Shown here: piece by piece, positions 14,296 to 26,036 of the stretch
Numbering within the stretch: position 1 is the first letter of the stretch
How the letters are laid out: every line of letters begins with the position of its first letter
DNA from: Neocallimastix lanati (nom. inval.)
Lineage: Eukaryota; Neocallimastigomycota; Neocallimastigomycetes; Neocallimastigales; Neocallimastigaceae
Reading direction: 5' to 3'
DNA: 64,000 nucleotides
NCBI GenBank assembly: GCA_016946835.1
Contig: JACVTC010000077.1
Coordinates: 797,501 to 861,500, forward strand
Notes under the pieces: generated by a model
Database searches by the model: none
Seen by the model: only the letters and a program-made list of their open reading frames with translations
What the model was told of the DNA's origin: nothing
Position numbers and translations under genes: made by a program

Positions 14296-15100
14296 CTAAT
14301 ACACTTTAAGTATAAGTATTATTAATATTCATATTGTTTAATTTCGTTATTTATTATTATTAATATCCTTATTGCTTATTTTTGCCTTTTAAACTTTTAA
14401 TGACATTGGAATTATTTTACTTTCATAATTTAACCATTTAAACTTATTTAAAACATTAGTTGTAAATGTGTTTAACTTATATATAATTTTTATTACATTA
14501 AATTTTCTATGATTAATTACAATAAAACAGCTATGAATTAATATAAATGATAGTGTTTTTAGCATTTGCAAACCTAGCTAGTTTGAGGATATCTGAGCAT
14601 GCAATTAAAATTTGTTTATGTTTAATTTTATTTTTGTTTGTTTTACTTAATATTTTACATATATTTTATTTTTTTTATCTATTAATTATAAAATGTATTT
14701 TTTTTTTATTAAATGTAATACATAAAAATATTTTAATCTATTTAATGAAGCATTGGAAGTGTATTCTCTTCCTTATCCAAAAAAAAATATATATATATAT
14801 ATTTTGTATTAGGTCTATTGTACGGTTGAAGTAATAAATCTTCAAATATATAATATTAAATTGATTATATTAATTTATATCTTTAATAAAATATATTGAT
14901 AAAAACATACAATAAATATTAACAGATTAGGAGTCTAAGTTTTGACTCTTGTAATTATTTGTAGTGTTTTAAAGGCTTTTATTCTTGAATAATTGAGTAT
15001 TTTAATAATAATTGTTGAAAAAAAAAATAAAACTTTGTGAAATTTCAAGATTTTGAAAATCAAAATTAAAATAAATTTAAAATTTAAAATTCAAAATTAA
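13575..15100. other. AT-rich intergenic region
   Basis: No supported gene. It contains TA repeats near 13672 and 13862-13885, a poly(T) run of about 50 near 14246-14296, and a stretch near 14800-14900 that weakly resembles 18207-18305. Short frames here have low-complexity hydrophobic composition and no recognisable motif. Confidence 0.45.
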
Positions 15101-17900
15101 AATTCTAATTTCAAAATAAAAAATAAAAAATAAATAAACAAAGTACTGCGGTATCCGACCAAGAAAACAACTCAATAAGAAGAGAACTTTCTGTCCATAA
15201 TTATTTTATTTGGGCAGAAAATATCGACCTTTTCTTTATCTATCAAAGGATTGAATGATAAATTATACAATAAAAATTTAATAATAATAAGTAAGGACAC
15301 CGACAAATATGATAAAGAAAATTGAATTCCAGTAAAAAAAAAATCAGGTAGATATTTCTATGGTCCAAGAAAAAAAAAAAAAGAAAACTATCATAACCAA
15401 AGATAATGAAACTAAATGATTTATAAGAAGAAACTTGGGTGATCCCGCAAAAGATAAAATTGACTTTAAATATAATACAACTCATCAAATATGAGAACTT
15501 TTAAAATCTACTAATAGAAAAAATGATGAATAAAGAAATTAAAAAAATGTATTGTAATAAAAATGATGATTTTGTTATCATTCTTTTCAAATTTGGAAAT
15601 GGTATTCAACATCTTAAAAGATATTGGGGAGAAGTTAACAACTGAAAACAAATTTTATATATTTATATCGTACTCTCTCATTGGATATAATTCAATTATC
15701 GAAAATGATAAACTTCAGAGATGACTAGGATAAAATATCTTAATGTATCAAGACCAAGCTAAAACGGACCAAAGGCCTATAATACTTAAGCAAAATTAAA
15801 CAACAAGAATAATAATAAATATTTCCATCGAAGAAATATAAAATATTTTAATTGGGACAAATTGGGTCACCTATCATATTATGAACTATTAATAATTTTT
15901 AATTCGGTATAATATAGTTATTAATTTTTGTTTATAATAATTAGCTATATTAAAATTAAGTTAAAATTTTATCTAAATAAAATATTAATTTATTATTTAG
16001 GACCAATTTAAATAATTAAACTATTTATTATATATTTAATAGATCTTTAAACTCCAATATCTCACGCGTTCTAGTAGTCCAAAGAAGTTGAAATATATAT
16101 ATATATTATAGATCTCGATAGTAGCTTTCTAATGAATATATTATTGATAGGAACGCTCAGCAGGAAATTTCCATTATTTGTGAAGTAATCGTCTTTTCTC
16201 TTCAATTTATTTTTATCAATTTCTTAAGGGTAAAATTATATTAAATTATCCGAGCTAGATTCAATTATCCTTAATGAATTAGTCCAAACCTTTTTGTTCC
16301 TGAATATTAAATAATTCTAGTATTTATTTTTTTTTACAATAAAAACCGAATTTAAAATTAAATTGTCAATAAAGAATTTAATGTAATTTCAATTATAAAT
16401 CCACTAAGATTTGTGACACAGTTAATAAGGTCCCCAAATGCAAATATTATAACACCATGATGAGTATTGAAACAAAGCCTTTTGTTAAAGTTCAGGGAAA
16501 CCTTATAATAATAATAGTAAATAACACAAATATTAAATAATTAAAAGAAAATTTAATTTTTTTGTATTTATAAAACTATCTATTAAAATTGTGTTATGTT
16601 TTTAAAAATATTTAGCAAAATTTACAATTATTTATACTTTTTTTTTATTTTTAAAGTATTAATGACTGAAATTTTTTTTTTTTTTATTTTTATATATTTA
16701 AATCAATTTTTATAATCAATATAATATTTATGATTTTTTTTTTTTAAATCGAAAAATCTATCTAAAATATTATTAAAAACTAACTTAATTGTTTATAATT
16801 TTTAATACAATTTGTTAAAATATTCAAATAATAATAAAAATACTATTCTAATATAAATGTTTTTAATAAAATAAATCATTTTTCAACACAAAATAAAATA
16901 TTTTTGATATAAAATTTTAAAATATAATATATATTGATATTTAAAAAATATTATCAATATAAAATTTCTAAAAGTAGTATCTTCTTCAGAATTAGTTTTA
17001 CCGCCTGTGATGAATATATCGAATTTAAGTGGAAAATTTTTGGCTTCCATTATAGTGGCTAACTTTTTACTAATCGGGTTTAAATTGCTTCCTGAATCTA
17101 ACATTATTAATGCTTCTAAAAATCCTATTTCTTCAGAATCGTACCATGTTGGAGTCTCAATTTGCCTGTTAAGTACTTCATTGACTCTTTCTTTGGTTAT
17201 TGTAATGAATATTTTAGTGTATTTTATTTCTTCGACTGGACAGTTTATTTGAATTTCATTAATCTTATTCTGAGTTTGATTATTATATTCTTGGTATTTA
17301 TCCCATAAATCATTTTATGATCCAGTGAAATTATAATAAGGGATTCTTTCTATTTGAAAAGCATTAACATGATTTGAAAATGAATTCTCAATAAGTTCTT
17401 TTACAATACTTTCTTGTGTAAGTTCAATCTTGTCTGCAATTGGTTCAACTATTAGTTCGACTATTTGGTGAGAAATTTGTCTCTTATACTTATTTTTTTT
17501 TTTTCATATGCTCTATATGAGATAGGGGTTGATTCTTTTTTGTTTTAGTCTTACTATTTTCACTTAAAAGTCTATTTTCATTTTTACTTTTCGGGGATGT
17601 GTTGGATGAGCTAGAATAAGAAGAAGAGCTGCCCCTTCTAAAACAGTAAATAAAGAAGGACGTTATATTTTTTTGATAAGGGATCCATGTACTAATTTGT
17701 TGTGAATAAAGTTCAAAAAAAAAAAAAAAGATTTCCCTATAATGGGTGTTGGTGGTTGATAGGAATAAATCTTTATTATCAATTAATGTTATACCAATTA
17801 CAATTATCACAGATAATAAAGCAGATATATACAATTATGAAAATGAAGCCGTTAACCCTAAAACTAAACATATAATCTGAGATATCACACCATCAGAAAA
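15100..17900. mobile_element. Scattered relics of Ty3/Gypsy-type retroelements
   Basis: Fossil fragments, heavily broken. Near 15530-15890 the + strand resembles the end of a gag, with a degenerate CCHC-knuckle pattern around DKLGHLSYY. Near 16980-17260 the minus strand resembles a retropepsin region, with an LDSGSNLNPI motif preceded by a gag-pol linker-like stretch. The two pieces lie in opposite orientations and probably come from different insertions or a rearrangement. Base composition (less homopolymer-rich than its flanks) also marks the stretch as former coding sequence. No LTR pair could be assigned with confidence. Old, many breaks. Confidence 0.5.
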
Positions 17901-18549
17901 CTTATGAAGAAAAATTACATTAATCTGAAATATGTTGTATCTAAAAACAATTTATCAGATGGATATATTAAATATCTTAATACTACAAAGATAAATAAAT
18001 TCAAAGAAAGCATTTTTTCAAGCTTTTAACGATTTTAAATTTTATGGGAATGCTATAAATAAAGTTAATATCATAAATAATAACTTAGTATATAATAAAA
18101 TAACTTTAATTTATTTATTATATTAAATGTACTAATAAATAATTGTATGTTATATGAATGATTATGACTCATATATGATGTACATTAATTATTTAAGTAT
18201 ACAAATATATTGTATTAGATCAATAGTAAGCAAGCAGTAATAATTCTCTAAATGTATAATATAAAATGAATATATAAATTAATTTAAAAATATAATATAA
18301 TATTTTATAACAAAATACAATATATTATATTTTACTAAAATAAAACATAAAAAATCAATATATCTTATTGATATTAATATTATTAACACTTGATATTCAC
18401 ATTATTTTGTAATGTTAACATTTGTTGATTTAATAAATATCATATTAATAAAAGCTTTCCCAATATTTTTCAATATTTTATTTATTTATTTATTAATTTA
18501 TTTATTAAATAAATTATTTATTTATTTATTTATTAATTATTAATTAATT

Positions 18550-18802
18550 TGTTCAAAGTTATGACTTCAAAGATCAAGAAGATAATACATTTTGTGTATT
18601 TTTTTAATATCTTTAGCTATTTATTTATTTTTAATAATACATTTATATATTTTTTGTTTCCTAAAACAAAGAAAAAGCACAATAATAAAATTTAATTAAA
18701 CTATAAAAATTATATACAAATAAAATTGCAATTAATGAGGTTTGATGTGGAGTATTAGATATGCTATGTAAAATGTTCATATGACATTGCTAATACTTAA
18801 CA
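18550..18802 (-). repeat. 3' LTR of the copia relic
   Basis: 253 bp, TG...CA ends in element orientation, similar along its full length to 20860-21551 once the insert in the latter is set aside. A polypurine tract follows on the + strand side at about 18803-18812, which fixes this copy as the 3' LTR of a minus-strand element. Confidence 0.75.
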
Positions 18803-20859
18803 TTCCCCTACATTTACATTACATATATTCAAAAAACTTTTTTAATTTTTTTATTAATAATTTTTTATTAATAAAAATTTTTTTTTGTAATAAAAAATAA
18901 AATCAGTGAAAATTTTCATTTTTGGACCTGAAATGTTTTTAGTTAATGAATCCGTTATCATATTTTCTGTATCAACATATTTTAATGATACTTTTCCTTC
19001 TTTTTTTTCATTAAAATGTTTATATTTTATTTTCATATGTTTACATCTCGCATTAGAATTTTCATCTTCTGCGATGAATTTACATGATTTATTGTCAATA
19101 TTTATTTTTAAAATAAAATTCTATTTGAAAATTTCTCCTAGCAATTTGCGTGACCACATACCATGTTTCGTACATTCAGTTAGATTAACAAATTTTGTTT
19201 CTGCCGTTGAGGACAACTTGGTAATGAACAAATAAATTCAATACCATCATCTGCAAGATACTTAATAAGAGGAGCGTTGTCGTATTCCTTACCATTATCA
19301 GATTTTAAAGTAATAATTATTATAATTGGTGGTGTTTTTCATTAATTTATGAAAATGAATAAACGCGTTACACACATAAGTTTTGTTTTTTAATAAGTAT
19401 ATCAAGCATTTTCTGGAAAAATCATCTAAAAATGTTACTTAATAATTAAAACCATTATAAGAGGTAATAAATTTACCAACAACATCAGAATGTATAAGTT
19501 GAATTTATTAATCGAAGTGTAAAATAGTTTTTCTTCATTTTACTGATATTACATTGTGGACAATCCCTTTTATTATATAAATTGGTATGTTCTAAGACAT
19601 AATTTTGAATATTTTTATTAATGTTAAAGTGTCCAAATCTTTCATGTTTTCAATATTGCCAAAGTATGGCCATTTAACATTAAATAATGTGTTAATATTA
19701 AGTTATTCTAAATAATTGTTATTATTTTTTTTTCTTTTCATTGTTAACGTTATTGCTATAGTAATTTTTATTTTTTTTCCTTCTGCATCTTCTGTTGTAA
19801 TTATTTTTTTAAATTGTTGTGACTTTCTTCAGTTTTTTTTAGTTTTATTTTTTCTTAAATTATTAAAGAAACAAGAATCAGTAGTATGTCCTGGTTTATG
19901 ACATGTGTAACAATAATTTTTTTGTTCTTTTCTTCTATATTTTTACTTTTTGAGTTAATATTGATTTTTTTCTTAATTGTATTTACTTGGCTATCCTGAT
20001 TTTGATTTATGCCAATTTTCTTTATTTCTTTATATCTTTTAATGAATAGTTCAATTTCAGTAACTTTATTTTTTAAATATTTAAATTAAATTAAATTTAT
20101 CGGATGGATACTAATTTGCCAAGTTCATCGGATGCGAATAAAATTTTCGTTTGTTCGTCTAATGTTGACTTGTTGAATTTATCAGCCTCTTTTCCATGTG
20201 CATCAAATAGTGTATTTAGATTATCTAAGAATAATTTGAAATCATTATTTTCTTATTTTAATGTTTTAATTTTATATTCAATTTCAATTTCATATAGCTT
20301 TGATGGACCTGACTGTTCAAATCTGTTTCTTAGCTCTTTGATCATCTCCAAAGTAGTATCATAGTCAATAAGAAATTTACTTGATTCATCATCCAGGCTG
20401 TTTTCGATAATGATTTGAGTGGTACTATCATCTTGAATTTGGATTTCATCCATATCTATTGGATTGATATTTTAATTGATATATTAGATTAACTTTAGCG
20501 CAGTTAAATGTCTTTTTAAAGCTCTAATCCATCTCAAAAAGTTTCACTTATTAAACCAAAATTAATGCAATTAAATGCAGATTTTTTCGTCGTATCAATT
20601 ATTACAGTGTTAGTAGTGTTACCTTTTTGAACTGTTGTATTACTTATAGAAGATGCTCTTTCAGAAGTACTTTGGCTTGATTCATCATCATTAGTACGTG
20701 ACGATTGGTAACTGTTATCCTTTATATATTGAACTTTGAAGATTATTTTCCTTCTATTTTTAAATTTTATTAATTAATTTATTATATTAAAATTTAGTAT
20801 TTTCTTGAGAATTCAAATATTTTATCGTATTTTCTCTTGAGTCGATGAGACTCTTAATC

Positions 20860-21551
20860 TGTTCAAAGTTGTGAATTCAGAGATAACGATGATAATACAT
20901 ATTGTATATTTATTTAATATCTTTATTTAATTATTTATTTTTAATAATACATTTATAAATTTTTTATTTCCTAAAACAAAAAAAAAAAAAAAAAAAAAAA
21001 CATAGACTGTACATACTGGGTACCCATCTCCCAATATGGCCATACAGTTATTAATTAACTGTAAGGTGATGAGTTATTGGCATACTTTATCAGCTTCGCC
21101 GCTCTCAATCGTCATTACACACTGCCCGGAGATGCATTTCTAACGTTTCTACACATATCTCTATTGACCACGAGGGTCAGAACGGAATCATTAAATCCTC
21201 CCTAGTGGGTGTAATCATTGGCGATTGGAAATTTTACAAGGTCTATGCTTCAATTCAAAGCGTAGTATCAGGGTTGAAATAATCATTTGAGGGAAAGCTT
21301 TATGAATATCACGTGTGATCTCATGATAACACAGGATAGAAACCTTATCCGATTATTTGGTGCCATGCCGAGGATTCGAACCCGCCCTCTACAGTAACCT
21401 GTATCGTCCTAAAGAAAAAACACAAACAAAAATGATAATAAAATTTAAACTATAAAAACTATATACAAATAAAATTTCAATTAATGAGGCTTGATATGGC
21501 GTATTATATATGTTATGCATAATGTTCATATGTCATTGTTAATACTTTGCA
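20860..21551 (-). repeat. 5' LTR of the copia relic, interrupted by a GC-rich insert
   Basis: Matches the LTR at 18550-18802 at both ends. The middle holds a foreign segment of about 420 bp of clearly higher GC content. The copies differ at many positions, so the element is old. Confidence 0.7.
20985..21408 (-). mobile_element. SINE-like insert with a tRNA-type B box, inside the copia LTR
   Basis: A segment of about 420 bp, far richer in GC than anything around it. On the minus strand, near its start (21395-21360), it contains GGTTCGAATCC, a perfect RNA polymerase III B-box match, followed soon by GGCACCA. No convincing A box was found. Flanks CCTAAAACAAAAA and CCTAAAGAAAAAA look like a target-site duplication of about 13 bp, and the empty site is visible in the sister LTR. 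This supports retroposition of a tRNA-related SINE. The A-tract lies on the wrong side for a simple poly(A) tail in this orientation, so the tail or the orientation is unsure. It has no coding potential. A palindrome ACAGTTATTAATTAACTGT lies near 21046-21064. Confidence 0.5.
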
Positions 21552-21619
21552 TAATTATAATTATCAATGATAAGTTAAAAATTAGTGGGTTTGCTTATAT
21601 TAACTTTATTCTGAGATAG

Positions 21620-23115
21620 TACATTTCGCAATGTGGCGTATAAATTTTTTAAAATAAATCCATGCATTTTTAAGATATTCTATACAATCATAAGTAAATA
21701 TATAAATAATTATTACTTCAAAAGAAATAATTATATATTTTGATAATTAAATAACTATTTCAAAAGAAATTTAATATATATTATATTAAAAAAGAGTTAT
21801 AAAAAAAATTTTTTTATAAAAAATTATTTTTACAATTGAATATTAATAAATTATATATATAAAAAAGGGGAGAGGTCCAAAACGCCAATTTTCACGTTAT
21901 ATATCAAATTTTGAGGCTTTTTAAATTAATTGTTATATGATACTATTTTGTTGTATTATTAATTTGTAATTTTTTTCTTAAAATTTATTAAGTGAATAAT
22001 TAAATAAATTATAATGGTTAGATAAAAATAAATGTTTTTTTACAAAAAAAAGAAATAAAATAAAATATTCAAACAATTAAAAGGTTTATTTTTTATAAAA
22101 AAAAAAAAAAAAATATTAATAAAATACTTTAACAATTATATAGATTTATTTATTTAAAAAAAATATTAATAAAATACTTTAACAATTATATAGATTTATT
22201 TATTTAAAAAAAATATTAATAAAATATTTAAACAATTATTAATAAAATTAATTATAAATATTAATAATAAAATATAAAAATATAAAAATATAATATTGAT
22301 ATTAATAATAAAGTATAAAAATATAGGATTATTTATTTTAAAAAAAATATTAATAAAATATTTAAACAATTATTAATAAAATTAATTATAATAATAAAAT
22401 TATAGAATATTTATTTAAACTACATAAATTTTATCAAGTATATAAACATTTAAACTTTTTAATAATTATAAAATTTTAATTAATAAATTTTATTATAAGT
22501 TTTTGTATGAAAGAATTTTAATGATTTTTTCTTTAGGAAATTCCTCTGTCATTTATTTATTATAAAATATTATTTATAAAATATTATTTAAATTAGTTAA
22601 ACATTCAAACCACAATTTTTTAATAATAAAATATAAAAATATTATATTGATATTAATAATAAAATATTAAAAAAATTTTAAAAATATTAAAATATAATAT
22701 TAATAGAAAAATATAAAAATATAATATCAATAATAAAATATAAAATGTAAAAATATAATATAAATATTAATATTAAAATATATAAAATTAAGGTTATAAG
22801 GAAAATAATTATTTATCATTTTCCTTATAACATGATTGTCAAAAAAAAAAAGTTATATAAAAATATTTATTTTTTATTGACCTTTTTAATTTTTAATTAT
22901 TTATTTATTTACTTATTTATTTATACATTTATATTTATAATTATATTAAATTTTATGGCGTTATAATATAAATTTTAAAAGCCACAAATAAATAGATGGC
23001 TTATTAAAATTTCAAAAAAAAAATGGCGTTTTGGACCACATTCATAAAAAAGAATATTTATTATTTATTTAATAATAAAACAAGCCACATACAAAATACG
23101 CCACATTACGAATGC
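21620..23115. mobile_element. Nested inverted-repeat element, candidate DNA transposon or foldback relic
   Basis: Two sets of inverted repeats enclose the region. The inner pair is GGTCCAAAACGCCA at about 21873-21886 and its complement TGGCGTTTTGGACC at about 23021-23036; imperfect similarity continues inward for some 60 bases (GGCTTTTTAAATT against its partner). The outer pair is CGCAATGTGGCGTAT near 21629-21643 and ATACGCCACATTACG near 23096-23110. The interior is non-coding and AT-rich. This architecture suits a MITE, a foldback element, or a DNA transposon whose coding region is gone. The words GCCA and GTGGC recur at several places near both ends, suggesting short subterminal repeats. 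No transposase frame is seen; superfamily unknown. Confidence 0.5.
22111..22260. repeat. 50-bp tandem repeat, about three copies
   Basis: The unit starting AAATATTAATAAAATACTTT recurs at 22111, 22161 and 22211 with a period of exactly 50; the third copy diverges at its end. A related partial copy appears near 22340. It lies inside the inverted-repeat element. Confidence 0.8.
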
Positions 23116-23471
23116 CTACATTCCTTTATTTATTTTAAATTTGAGAATACTTGATTACTAAAGCACTATAAAGAACTAGAGAGTTATAGAATTATTTACA
23201 AAAAATACTCTCATGATATTTTTTGGTTTTACTAATGTGGCTTAGATATTTTGATACATTAATATAATATAAATTATAATATTTTAATGTATACGTAAAA
23301 TTCATTTAAGTTTTCAATCAATATAATATTTTCACTATCAAATTAATTATATTTTTAAAAAAAATATAAAATTTTATATAATAAAAAAAAAATAAAAATA
23401 ATAATTATTATGTGTTTTATAAATAAATAATTTTTTATGCGTTATTAAATTTATTAATTATTATATTAATA

Positions 23472-25147
23472 ATGGGGAAAAAACAAAAGCAGCAACAAAA
23501 ACAAAAACAGCAGATAGAAGAATATCCTCTGCATGAAAGAAATTTTATTACTTTAACAAAAAATGCTCCTACTACAGTACCAGATAATAGTAATAATTTA
23601 AATAAATATCAAACAATAAATGTTATGACATATAATATTTTAGCCCAATGTTTAATTCATAGAGAGCTATATCCATATTGCAAAGAAAAAAATACATTAA
23701 AACTTTCTTATCGTTCAAAATTATTTATGAAAGAATTTGAATCTCTTCAACCAGATATAGCAACCTTTCAAGAAGTTGATAATTTTAATGAAATATATAT
23801 TAAATTTTTTATTAACCTAGGTTATGATTATAAATATATAAAAAAACAAATTAAAGAAAAAGTATATCAACATGGTATTTGTATATTATGGAAAAAAGAA
23901 AAGTAAATATATATACTAATATGAAAAAAAAAAGTATTATAATATTAGTATTATTAATTACTTTATATTTATTTATATGTATTAAAATAATATAAAAAAT
24001 TTTTATAATTATATTTATTAAAGGTTTTCTGAAATTCAATATAATGGATTTTTATTTGATGAATCACCTTTAGTTACTCCAACAGAAATTACCCCAATTA
24101 CAGGAAATACAGGACAAGTTCTCGCATTAAAATTTAATGTAAATGAAGAAGATATAAAAAAAAAATTTTCAAATATTGAAAATGAGAAATTAAGAAATTT
24201 AAAAATTGAACAGTATAAATTAGAAAATGAAATGGGAATTATAATATCAAATCATCACCTTTATTGGAAACCAAATGCAAAGTATGAAAAATTAAGACAA
24301 ATATATGTTTTGTTAAATAATATATATTCATTAAAAAACAAGATAGAAATTGAAAAATCAATTAATTACAATAGTGTATGTGAAGAAATTAATAAAATTG
24401 AATCTGCTGTTGAAAGAAAACATTTAAATAAATGGCCAGTATTGATGTGTGGTGGTATATATAATAATAATTAATAATTTATAAATTTTTTTTTTTTAAA
24501 TATTTATATATTATATTAGTATATATATAAATATATTTTTATTTTAATTTACAAAATAATCTAAATATTATTAATAATAATAAATACTAAAAACATTTTA
24601 AAAAATAATTATATTATAAATATTTTAAATTGAAGATTTTAATACAACACCAGATCAAGCTTTATATAAACTTATAACTGAACATAAATTAACTGAAAGT
24701 GAATGTCAAGATTTAGAACCAATAATTGAAAATGATGTTAAAGTAACATCAGATTTATTATCTACTACTTATTTAATTGAAAAAATAAAAGAATTTCCAA
24801 TCGGTAAAAGTTCTTATGGTAGTTATAGAGATAATGACCCTAATCATACTATTAATCCTAACTGGAACAATAAAATTGAATATTTTAAAGGTGAACCAAC
24901 TTATACAACTTACTGCACTTGGAAAGGTACACTTGATTATGTTTTTTTAATGGATGATAATAAGTTTAAATATAATGATAAAAACATATCAGAAAATTTT
25001 AAAGATATTTCATTCCAACCTACTTATCTTACCGTTAGAAAGAATTTAAACATTCCAAATTCCAATTTACTCGAACCTGGACTTCCAAACTTAAGCTATC
25101 CAAGTGATCATATATGTCTTATGAATGAAATTGATATCTTTCATTGA
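23472..25147 (+). CDS. CCR4/Angel/Ngl-type endonuclease-exonuclease-phosphatase family protein (three exons)
   Basis: Exons inferred at 23472-23902, 24024-24454 and 24636-25147, all introns GT-AG and in frame, giving 457 residues. The N-terminus is a short basic Gln/Lys-rich stretch. NVMTYNILAQCL (about residue 52) and DIATFQEVDNF (about 97) are the first two blocks of the EEP fold; the Glu of QEVD is the expected metal ligand. Later come ISNHHLYWKPNA, MCGDFNTTP (across the second intron; Asp and Asn of GDFN are catalytic), KGTLDYVF and YPSDH (catalytic Asp-His) near the end. These match CCR4-like deadenylases and the Angel/Ngl subfamily rather than sphingomyelinases or AP endonucleases. There is no leucine-rich repeat, so it is not Ccr4 itself. 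Expected role: 3'-end trimming of RNA, such as poly(A) or rRNA/tRNA 3' ends. The 3' end is tandemly duplicated just downstream. Confidence 0.88.
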
Positions 25148-25184
25148 AACTTTTTATTATTATTTTTTTTTTGAAAGAAAAAAA

Positions 25185-25216
<32 letters not shown>

Positions 25217-25218
<2 letters not shown>

Positions 25219-25413
25219 AAAAACATATCAGAAAATTTTAAAGATATTTCATTCCAAACTATTTATCTTAACCGTTACAAAGAATTTAAACATTCCAAAT
25301 TCCAATTTACTCGAACCTGGACTTCCAAACTTAAACTATCCAAGTGATCATATATGTCTTATGAATGAAATTGATATCTTTCATTGAAACTTTTTATTAT
25401 TATTTTTTTTTTC

Positions 25414-25440
<27 letters not shown>
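25217..25440 (+). pseudogene. Tandem duplicate of the 3' end of the CCR4/Angel-type gene
   Basis: About 220 bp repeat 24977-25200 nearly base for base: the last about 55 codons, the stop codon, the T-rich 3' flank and the following A/TA run. A few substitutions and a one-base insertion distinguish the copy, which lacks the rest of the gene and is therefore a fragment. The high identity indicates a recent event. The microsatellite-like A/TA runs at both ends are a plausible cause, through slippage or unequal exchange. Confidence 0.85.
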
Positions 25441-25451
<11 letters not shown>

Positions 25452-25951
25452 AAAATAAAAGATATTTTAAATTATTAAATATAATAAGACTCTATTAAAA
25501 TAAAATAATAGAAAAAAAAATTTGTAATAAATTTAAAAAAATAAAAAATAAAAAATATAATAAGATTTACTAAAGATAAATAAATAAAAGATAAATTTTA
25601 AGATAATAGTGTTGATAATAATAGAATTAACACCAGTTATTTCAATATATATATATATTTTTAAAAAAAAGTATTATATAAATAATTACTTCTAAAAATT
25701 AGAATAAATATTATTATAATTAATATTATACAAATATTTTTTATGGAATTATATATTTTTTATAATAAATATATAAAATTTAATCACTAATATAATATTA
25801 AAAAAAATTCAATTATATTAAGTTATTATTAAGTTTTATTATAATAGTATTTATTTTTAACGAATACTCTAATTAAAATATGAAAAGTATTAAAATATTA
25901 AATATAATTTTTTATTTTAAAATTATATTCAAAAAAAATGATAAAATAAAT
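25441..25951. other. AT-rich region downstream of the tRNA gene
   Basis: Nothing recognisable except A/TA runs. The last part (an A8 run at 25931-25938) is the T8 run on the minus strand that should terminate the tRNA transcript. Confidence 0.5.
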
Positions 25952-26022
25952 GCCCATTAGCGGGATCGAACCACTGATCTTCGCTTTACGAGAGCGACGC
26001 TCTACCACTGAGCCAAACGGGC
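25952..26022 (-). tRNA. tRNA-Thr (anticodon CGT)
   Basis: A 71-nt cloverleaf on the minus strand. The acceptor GCCCGTT pairs with AATGGGC; the D arm is GCTC-AGTGGTA-GAGC; the anticodon stem TCGCT/AGCGA encloses the loop CTCGTAA with anticodon CGT (Thr, ACG codons); the T arm is AGTGG-TTCGATC-CCGCT. All stems close, with G-U pairs only. Internal promoter boxes are intact: A box TGGCTCAGTGG and B box GGTTCGATCC. No intron, and no encoded CCA. A run of eight T on the transcribed strand about 14 nt after the 3' end is a good Pol III terminator. Its upstream side, after 14 nt, is occupied by the first LTR of a stack of Ty3-type elements. Confidence 0.95.
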
Positions 26023-26036
26023 TATACGTGCATTTT
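26023..26036. promoter_or_regulatory. 14-nt tRNA 5' flank carrying the shared T-run insertion site
   Basis: Between the mature tRNA 5' end and the first LTR only 14 nt remain, ending in GCATTTT. Pol III initiation normally falls about here, by family knowledge. The T-run matches the 3-4 T found at every junction of the stack and the ATTTT right of element D, so it is the inferred repeated insertion point. Confidence 0.6.

Larger units (their letters stand above)
18550..21551 (-). mobile_element. Ty1/copia LTR retrotransposon relic with both LTRs
   Basis: Fossil element on the minus strand, bounded by two similar LTRs (18550-18802 and 20860-21551) that begin TGTT and end AACA or GAACA in element orientation. 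Parts seen in element order: gag-like coding sequence (about 20760-20100), a CCHC knuckle pattern CYTCHKPGHTTDSC (about 19880-19925), an integrase-core stretch with LKSDNGKEYDN (about 19200-19620), and a copia-type RNase H end with KIKYKHFNEKKEG and YVDTENMITDSLTKNI (about 18870-19040). A polypurine tract AGGGGAA precedes the 3' LTR. The gag-knuckle-integrase-RNase H order is the copia order. It is broken at many places and shorter than the usual 4.5-5 kb. The clear LTR divergence says it is old compared with the Ty3 stack at the right. Confidence 0.75.

Noticed and set aside
14547-14834. 95-codon hydrophobic + strand frame
   Set aside because: Composition follows T-rich DNA, with no conserved motif and no gene context.
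21360-21400. Second tRNA gene (B box and GGCACCA on the minus strand)
   Set aside because: The T stem does not close well and no A box or cloverleaf could be drawn; kept only as a SINE-like feature.
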